Source: Oryzomonas sagensis (GTDB lineage Bacteria; Desulfobacterota; Desulfuromonadia; Geobacterales; Pseudopelobacteraceae). Taken from it: a stretch of DNA of 64,000 nucleotides. The notes beneath the pieces are model-generated. The model was given only the letters and a program-made list of their open reading frames with translations. It was not told where the DNA came from and made no database searches. Where the stretch lies: NCBI RefSeq assembly GCF_008802355.1, contig NZ_VZRA01000001.1, positions 566,980-630,979 of the forward strand, given 5' to 3'. Shown here in pieces: positions 59,162-64,000 of this stretch (positions within the stretch are counted from its first letter, which is position 1; each line of letters starts with the position of its first letter). A program made the translations under genes and the position numbers.

Positions 59162-59641
59162 TCAGACAACCGAGATGTCCAGGTCCGACTCCCAGGTGCC
59201 GTGGAGGTTGCAGTGCTGCGACGCAACCAGGGTGACCTTTCCGGCCGGGGCCGCTTCCTTGGGGACGACGACGGTGAACGTAACCCTTGGGCTCAGGAAT
59301 CCCTTGGGCTGGAGCTCTATGCGACCGGCCGGCTCGTTGCCGATGGCAAGGGCGATGTATTCGATCCAATGGGCCGGCCCCATGACATGCAGTTTTTCGC
59401 CAACCGAGACCTCGACGGTAAACGGTTCCCCCGCTTTTACCGAAGCGGGTGCCGAAATGGCCGGGGCATGGGATTTTTCCAGGGGGGTCTTCTTGGCCGG
59501 GTCCTTCACCCGGTTGGTCCCCTCGAAAAGCGCCTGGTCAACCTTGGTGGGGAAATAGCGCTCCGCCGCCGCCAGGGTGGAACCGATGCCGGTGGCGATC
59601 GAGCCGATGGCCGTTGCCTTCAGAAACGTGCGTCTGTCCAT
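59162..59641 (-). CDS. Tat-exported superoxide reductase-like (class II SORL) protein
   Basis: The 159-residue precursor begins MDRRTFLKATAIGSIATG, a twin-arginine signal. The SOR centre is complete: EKSH with E55 and H58, H85 and H91 (LHVMGPAHWIEYI), and C144-N-L-H147 (QHCNLHGTW). No desulforedoxin domain, so it resembles neelaredoxin. It should reduce superoxide to peroxide in the periplasm with electrons from a donor, probably the adjacent monoheme cytochrome. Confidence 0.88.
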   Translation of the reverse strand: MDRRTFLKATAIGSIATGIGSTLAAAERYFPTKVDQALFEGTNRVKDPAKKTPLEKSHAPAISAPASVKAGEPFTVEVSVGEKLHVMGPAHWIEYIALAIGNEPAGRIELQPKGFLSPRVTFTVVVPKEAAPAGKVTLVASQHCNLHGTWESDLDISVV

Positions 59642-59816
59642 GGGGTATTCTCCTTTCGAATGGTGCCGGCTACGCCCCTGTTCCGCACGAGGCGGCGCTG
59701 GAGCCGCTGATCACCGTGGCGCTTTTTCCGTGCGCCATCACCACACCATGATACCAAAGGTTCCCGGTTGCGCAACGGGCCGAGTCGGCGGAGAGGATGT
59801 TTTTTCGCCCCGGCAT

Positions 59817-61052
59817 TCATTTCACCTCCACGTCCCTGATCCCGCTCGGCCGCCAAGCCGGGGAGATGACACGGGAGACCCCCGATTTTTCGGCGGGGAG
59901 GAGGGTGCCGAAGGTAACGGCCAGGGAGCCGAAGCGCTGGTTGAGATCGTCCACCGCCCGGGCGGCTGCCAGCCTTTTGCGCTCGTCCTCGAAGAGCGGC
60001 AACTGCTCGGATTGGTGTTTCAGGTTCGTGAGCCGCACCCCCAGCAACCTGACCGGCCGCTCAAGCTCCACGCCGTCCAGGATCGACAGGGCCGCCCGGT
60101 AGATGTCGCCGCTCAGGCTGATGTAGCCGGGAAGCGTCGCCTGCCTGCCGAAACTGGTAAAAAAATCGGCGTAGCGCACGTACAGGCCGACGGTTTTGCC
60201 GGCCACGCTGTACCTGCGCGCCCGGCTGCCGACCATGTCGGAGAGTTGCAGCAGGAAACGGAGGATGTCGTCCCGCTCCTCGATGTCCCGTTCCAGGGTC
60301 ATGCTGTGGCTGACCGATTTGACCTCATCCTCTTCCCCGCAGGGGATGACCGCCGAGTCGTCCCGGCCCAGCCCCATCTGTTTGAGATGGGCGCCGACGA
60401 CCCCGAACTTCCGGGTCAACCGGGTTTCGTCGCACCGCCCCAGGTCGCCGCAGGTATAGATGCCCATGAGGTTGAGATGGCGCTGCATCTTCTTGCCGAT
60501 GCCGCACAGCGCCCCGATGGGCAGACGTTCCATGACCCTCGGTACGTCCGCCGGGACGATGACCGTCAACCCGTCCGGCTTGCGCATGTCGCTGGCCAGC
60601 TTGGCGAGCAGCTTGTTGGGGGCGATGCCGACGGAGCAGGTGATGCCGAGGTCCTCCCGGATGCGGGCCTTGATCTGACGGGCGATGTTCTCACCGGTGC
60701 CGAAGATCGAAAGGGAGCGGGTCACATCCATGAAGGCCTCGTCGATGGAAAACACCTCGACCTCGGGGGTATAATCCTGCATCATCGCCATGATCCGCCG
60801 GGAGGTTTCGGTGTACTTCCGGTTGTTGCCGGTGACGACGATCAGCTGCGGGCAGCAGCGCTTCGCCTCCCACACCGCCATGCCGGTCTTCACGCCGCAG
60901 GCCCGGGCCTCGTAGGAGGATGTGGTCACGACCGTGCGGTGACCGGCGCCGGTGACGGCAATCGGCTTGCCCCGCAGATCGGGGTTGGCCTGCTGCTCCA
61001 CCGAGGCGAAGAAGGCGTCCATATCGATATGGAGAATGGTTCTAGGTTTCAT
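59817..61052 (-). CDS. dinB: DNA polymerase IV
   Basis: The 411-residue Y-family polymerase has ILHIDMDAFFASVEQQANPDLRGKPIAV, VFSIDEAFMDVT with the catalytic Asp/Glu, GIAPNKLLAKLASDMRKPDGLTV and the little-finger region to DLTLERDIE-like sequence (SHSMTLERDIEERDD). The clamp-binding motif QLPLF is at the C-terminus. It starts 35 bases after the lexA stop, so the two form a damage-inducible operon. It does error-prone bypass synthesis. Confidence 0.95.
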   Translation of the reverse strand: MKPRTILHIDMDAFFASVEQQANPDLRGKPIAVTGAGHRTVVTTSSYEARACGVKTGMAVWEAKRCCPQLIVVTGNNRKYTETSRRIMAMMQDYTPEVEVFSIDEAFMDVTRSLSIFGTGENIARQIKARIREDLGITCSVGIAPNKLLAKLASDMRKPDGLTVIVPADVPRVMERLPIGALCGIGKKMQRHLNLMGIYTCGDLGRCDETRLTRKFGVVGAHLKQMGLGRDDSAVIPCGEEDEVKSVSHSMTLERDIEERDDILRFLLQLSDMVGSRARRYSVAGKTVGLYVRYADFFTSFGRQATLPGYISLSGDIYRAALSILDGVELERPVRLLGVRLTNLKHQSEQLPLFEDERKRLAAARAVDDLNQRFGSLAVTFGTLLPAEKSGVSRVISPAWRPSGIRDVEVK

Positions 61053-61087
61053 GGTTGTGTACCGGAACGCTCCGAGGCGGCCAAAGG

Positions 61088-61693
61088 TTATCCCATGCGG
61101 CGGTAGATGCCGATGACCTTGCCGACGATGCTCACCTCTCCGTCGCCGGGACGGAGGATAATGGCCTTCATGTTGGGGTTGGCCGGCTGGAGGCGGATGC
61201 AGTCATGCTCGCGGTAAAACCATTTCAGGGTGGCCTCGCCGTCCACCATGGCCACCACGGTGTCCCGGTTCTCCGCTATGGGCTGGGGGTGTACCAGCGC
61301 CAGGTCGCCGTCGAAGATGCCGGCCGTAATCATGGAATCGCCGCTGACCCGGAGGAAAAAGCAGCCGGCACCCTTGATCTCGTTCCGGTCAACGGCAAAA
61401 TACCCCTGGATATCCTCGATGGCGGGGGACAGGTTGCCGGCCCGCACCGTTCCGACAATGGGAAGCGACTGCATCCCGCCCGCGAACCCGGCCAGGGCGA
61501 TACCCCGGGAGCCTTCGTCCCGCCTGAGGCACCCCTTCCGTTCCAGGGCGGCCAGGTGTTTGGCCACGGGCAGCGTCCCGCTGACCCCCAGGTGGCGGGC
61601 GATCTCCCGCTGGGTGGGCGGGTAGCCGCTATCGTCGATGTGCGAAGCAATAAAATCCAATACTTGCCTCTGGCGGCCGGTCAGTTCCTCCAT
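61088..61693 (-). CDS. lexA: LexA repressor
   Basis: The 201-residue protein has the winged helix-turn-helix (TGRQRQVLDFIASHIDDSGYPPTQREIARHLGV), cleavage site A85-G86 (TVRAGNLSP), catalytic Ser120 (GDSMI) and Lys157 (EATLKWF). It represses SOS genes and is cut when RecA is active. A perfect 30-base palindrome overlies its own -10 region and leader. It heads a lexA-dinB operon. Geobacter is known to carry two lexA genes; this may be one of them. Confidence 0.95.
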   Translation of the reverse strand: MEELTGRQRQVLDFIASHIDDSGYPPTQREIARHLGVSGTLPVAKHLAALERKGCLRRDEGSRGIALAGFAGGMQSLPIVGTVRAGNLSPAIEDIQGYFAVDRNEIKGAGCFFLRVSGDSMITAGIFDGDLALVHPQPIAENRDTVVAMVDGEATLKWFYREHDCIRLQPANPNMKAIILRPGDGEVSIVGKVIGIYRRMG

Positions 61694-61700
61694 GGCGCCC

Positions 61701-61730
61701 CCTTATGGTATTCATATGAATACCATAAGG
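61701..61730. promoter_or_regulatory. Probable LexA operator, perfect 30-base palindrome
   Basis: Left half CCTTATGGTATTCAT, right half its exact complement. The core GGTATTCATATGAATACC fits the published Geobacter box GGTTN2CN4GN3ACC except for one base. It overlaps the -10 and lies eight bases before the ATG, so binding would block polymerase and, as RNA, could hide the ribosome site. Confidence 0.82.
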
Positions 61731-61750
61731 GATGGCAAATCGGATGTCAA
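61722..61750 (-). promoter_or_regulatory. lexA-dinB promoter
   Basis: TTGACA, 17 bases, TATGGT on the minus strand; the -10 is inside the palindrome. Confidence 0.75.
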
Positions 61751-61843
61751 GTGTGCCCGGTTGCGAAATTTTTTTCGCCGGGCTTGCGATAACTGAGTCA
61801 TTTAGTGTATGTTTCTGAACTATTACTCAGATGAGAGGCAAAC

Positions 61844-62140
61844 ATGACCAAAGCGGACATCGTGGAGAACGTATCCAGAACGTGCGGATTCGCCAAAAAG
61901 GAATCCTACGATCTGGTTGAATCGGTTTTCAGCATCGTCAAGGCTACCCTGGAAACCGGTCAGGAGGTCAAGATCTCGGGCTTCGGCAAGTTTGAGGTCA
62001 AACAGAAGAACGCCCGGCGCGGCCGGAACCCCCAGACCGGAGAATCGATCATACTCGACCCCCGGAGGGTGCTCACCTTCAAGCCGAGCAACCTGCTGCG
62101 GGCGGCAATCAACGGCGATACGGGGCAGGAGTCGGCGTGA
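61844..62140 (+). CDS. ihfA: Integration host factor alpha-like DNA-bending protein
   Basis: The 98-residue protein has the HU/IHF fold: MTKADIVENVSRTCGFAKKESYDLVESVF, QEVKISGFGKFEVKQKNARRGRNPQTGE, then the RRVLTFKPSNLLRAAIN tail, closest to IHF-alpha. It bends DNA and supports promoters and recombination. A hairpin-rich stretch and its promoter share the 150-base gap with lexA. The stop overlaps the next gene's GTG (GTGA). Confidence 0.9.
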   Translation: MTKADIVENVSRTCGFAKKESYDLVESVFSIVKATLETGQEVKISGFGKFEVKQKNARRGRNPQTGESIILDPRRVLTFKPSNLLRAAINGDTGQESA

Positions 62141-63087
62141 AACGGGTACAACTCGGCGCCACCGGCATCGGCATCTTTCCGCTCATCTACGGGACACTCC
62201 CCCTGGGGCCCCTCCAGGCCGGCATTGCCCCCCGCGAGGGAGGCAGGCTCATCCGCCATGCCCTTGAGCGGGGAGTCACCATGCTCGACACGGCCGCGCT
62301 CTACGGGACCTATCCCCATATCCGGGAAGGGCTCGACGGCTGGCGGGGCGAGGTGACCATCGCGACCAAGACCCATGCCGCCGACGCAGCCACCGCCCGC
62401 GCACATGTGGAACAGGCCCTGCGGGAACTGGGCAGGGAACGGCTCGATATCGTGCATATCCACGGCGCCCGGGTGGCCGACCCCTTCACGGAACGGGCCG
62501 AGGTGCTGGAAGCGCTCCTCACCATGAAGCAGGAGGGGAAGATCGCCCATGTGGGATTCTCCTCCCACTATATCGAGGCCTTCCGCAAGGCCGTTTCCCA
62601 CCCGGAGTTCGAGGTGGTCCACCCCCTGATCAACAAAAACGGCATGGGCATCCTGGATGGAACCGCCGCAGAGATGGCCTTGGCCATCGCCGCCTGCGCC
62701 CGTTCCGGCCAGGGGGTCTACGCCATGAAGGCGCTGGCGGGGGGCAACCTGATCGCCGAGGCGCGCCAAAGCATGGCCTTCGTGGCTGGTCTCGAAGGCG
62801 TCCACGGGGTCGCCGTCGGCATGCTTTCCGAACAGGAGATCGACGCCAACGTCGCCTTCTTCGAGCGCGAGGTGATGGATGAGGCGGTCTGGCAGGGGCT
62901 GGAAAGCCGGCGCCGCAAGTTGTTGATCATGGAGCGGTTCTGCAAGGGATGCGGCAAATGCGTCGAGATCTGCGGCAGCAAGGCGCTGTCGCTGGTGGAG
63001 GGCAAGGCGGTGGTGGACGAGGCGGCCTGCGTGCTGTGCGGCTACTGCGGTTCCGGCTGCCCCGAGTTCTTCATCCGGGTGGTCTGA
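62137..63087 (+). CDS. Aldo/keto reductase with C-terminal 4Fe-4S ferredoxin domain
   Basis: The GTG overlaps the ihfA stop. Residues 1-250 are an aldo/keto reductase barrel: RVTMLDTAALYGTYP-like start (GVTMLDTAALYGTYP), TIATKTHAADAATARAHVEQALRELGRERLDIVHIHG and QEGKIAHVGFSSH. The last 60 residues carry a 2x[4Fe-4S] ferredoxin: CKGCGKCVEICG and CVLCGYCGSGCP. It is a fused enzyme that may take electrons from ferredoxin rather than NADPH. Similar fusions occur in anaerobes; the substrate is unknown. Confidence 0.85.
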   Translation: MKRVQLGATGIGIFPLIYGTLPLGPLQAGIAPREGGRLIRHALERGVTMLDTAALYGTYPHIREGLDGWRGEVTIATKTHAADAATARAHVEQALRELGRERLDIVHIHGARVADPFTERAEVLEALLTMKQEGKIAHVGFSSHYIEAFRKAVSHPEFEVVHPLINKNGMGILDGTAAEMALAIAACARSGQGVYAMKALAGGNLIAEARQSMAFVAGLEGVHGVAVGMLSEQEIDANVAFFEREVMDEAVWQGLESRRRKLLIMERFCKGCGKCVEICGSKALSLVEGKAVVDEAACVLCGYCGSGCPEFFIRVV

Positions 63088-63145
63088 ACGAAACCCTGGA
63101 TCCTGAGGACCTCCCGGATTCAGGAAACTACAGAGCCATGAACAC

Positions 63146-63182
63146 AACGGCCCGGCCAGTTCTCTAACTGGCCGGGCCGTTT
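63146..63182. terminator. Bidirectional terminator
   Basis: Sixteen-base-pair stem AACGGCCCGGCCAGTT and its complement with a five-base loop, between convergent genes; T residues follow on the plus side. Confidence 0.9.
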
Positions 63183-63206
63183 GCCTGTGTGACGCTGCGG
63201 ACGGAA

Positions 63207-64000
63207 TTATTTCTGGTCGATTCCCGAAAGCCGCCACGGGTTGTTGCCCACCGGCCGGGTAAAGGTCCAGAACTCCTCGAATTTCACCGGATCGGTCTTG
63301 CTTCCCTCCACCACCTGGCCGCTCGCGTCGTCGGTCGTATAGTCCAGCAGGTTGGCGTAGATCAGGGCCGTGATATAGTCCTGGCCCGACTCCTGCCACG
63401 CCTCGCTGACCTCCACGTTGCGCACGGCGATATTCTCCAGCCGGTTCACCCTGTGCTCACGCAGCAGCCGGTCGATATCCTCCTGGAAGATGCGCCGCAT
63501 ATCCGGGGTCAATAACGGCGTCACACTGCTGAGGTCCCGGTTCATCCAGGCACCCTGGATCTTGAAAAAGATATCCATGACCCCGTCCGCGAAGCGTTGT
63601 TCATCAAAACCCGGGTCCATCTGCCTGATGTGGGAGAGGCCCGCTGCAAGGTCGCCGGCGGTATCGGCGTAGGCCGACTGGATGGGCCGGGGTGCCTCGG
63701 GCTCGGAGTACCCTCCCATGGCAGAGGGGCTCTGGTAGGGGGCGGCTTCATTACGCCTCCCTTTGACGATCCGGTAGACCAGGTAAATGATCCCGGCGAT
63801 CAGGATGATCTCGAACAGCCCGATCCCGCCGCCAAAGCCTCCCCCCATCCCGCCGCCGAAACCCATGCTGCGGAATAGCATACCGCCCAGCAGGCCGCCC
63901 GCAAGACCGCCGGCCATGCTGCGCAGGAAACCGCCGCCGGCAGGCTGGGGGGCCTGGTAGGGCGACGGCGAGAACGGCTGGGGCGCAGCCTGCTGGCTGG
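63207..64000 (-). CDS. Tim44-like domain protein (5' end outside window)
   Basis: The frame is open to the window edge, so the N-terminus is missing; an internal ATG at 63917 is not the real start because coding runs on past it (PQPAGGGFLRS before it). A Gly-rich hydrophobic stretch (GGLLGGMLFRSMGFGGGMGGGF) and a helix IILIAGIIYLVYRIV follow, then a Tim44-like domain with MNRDLSSVTPLLTPDMRRIFQEDIDRL and SGQDYITALIYANLLDYT. The domain occurs in membrane-bound Tim44-like bacterial proteins of unknown function. Confidence 0.8.
   Translation of the reverse strand, partial: SQQAAPQPFSPSPYQAPQPAGGGFLRSMAGGLAGGLLGGMLFRSMGFGGGMGGGFGGGIGLFEIILIAGIIYLVYRIVKGRRNEAAPYQSPSAMGGYSEPEAPRPIQSAYADTAGDLAAGLSHIRQMDPGFDEQRFADGVMDIFFKIQGAWMNRDLSSVTPLLTPDMRRIFQEDIDRLLREHRVNRLENIAVRNVEVSEAWQESGQDYITALIYANLLDYTTDDASGQVVEGSKTDPVKFEEFWTFTRPVGNNPWRLSGIDQK

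Noticed and set aside
1-64000. CRISPR array or IS element
   Set aside because: No regularly spaced repeats and no transposase-like frames were found.

Overview
The window looks like a chromosomal segment of a Geobacteraceae-type anaerobe (Desulfuromonadia). It is GC-rich and gene-dense. It carries multiheme c-type cytochromes, an MtrB/PioB-type porin-cytochrome pair, a succinyl:acetate CoA-transferase, a flavo-diiron protein, a superoxide-reductase-like protein, an HD-GYP protein and a lexA-dinB operon with its own palindromic operator. No species is claimed. I see no rRNA, CRISPR array, complete insertion sequence or prophage. One tRNA (Ala, CGC) is present.

Layout. 1-2.0 kb: a multiheme cytochrome and an NHL-propeller lipoprotein, cut by the window start. 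2.2-15.3 kb: housekeeping genes (comM/yifB, pgeF, dedA, a fused homocysteine methyltransferase/methylene-THF reductase, xerC, two Roadblock proteins, CoA-transferase, Dabb, a cytidylate-kinase-like protein, Smr, OmpA). 15.4-24.2 kb: a compact minus-strand run from a class I histone-deacetylase-like (AcuC) protein through two unknown proteins, a 39-residue membrane peptide, a membrane protein and an orphan MlaF-like ATPase to a lipoprotein multiheme cytochrome, an MtrB-like barrel, a PF04392 binding protein and a lone receiver domain. 24.7-33.2 kb: an accessory block. It holds an MFS exporter, a hemerythrin-like protein, a DcaP-like porin, a small lipoprotein, a periplasmic tetraheme cytochrome, a periplasmic FAD reductase, a divergent Crp/Fnr regulator and a GntP-type permease. 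The block is bracketed by a 35-bp direct repeat and ends in a chimeric broken ORF about 0.25 kb from tRNA-Ala.

33.4-41.8 kb: sensor kinase, dksA, radA, a HEAT protein and an HD-GYP protein that seem to share an N-terminal domain, and a flavo-diiron protein. 41.9-53.2 kb: glycosyltransferase, ubiX-ubiA and ubiD homologues (probably late menaquinone synthesis), a DHH phosphoesterase, glycogen synthase, transaldolase and folK. 53.3-58.7 kb: a sodium:solute symporter with its DUF3311 partner, arginase plus a TIGR00300-type ornithine cyclodeaminase (arginine to proline), and a secreted low-complexity protein. 58.8-64.0 kb: cytochrome c, Tat-exported SOR-like protein, lexA-dinB, an IHF-like gene, an aldo/keto reductase-ferredoxin fusion and a Tim44-like protein cut by the window end.

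The most interesting parts are three. The first is the accessory block: a split flavocytochrome c whose flavin subunit lacks the usual fumarate-binding residues, with three helically phased dyads in its divergent promoter. The second is the porin-cytochrome operon with its unusual partners. The third is the domain shared by the HEAT and HD-GYP proteins. All functional statements rest on reading motifs by eye; no database search was run.
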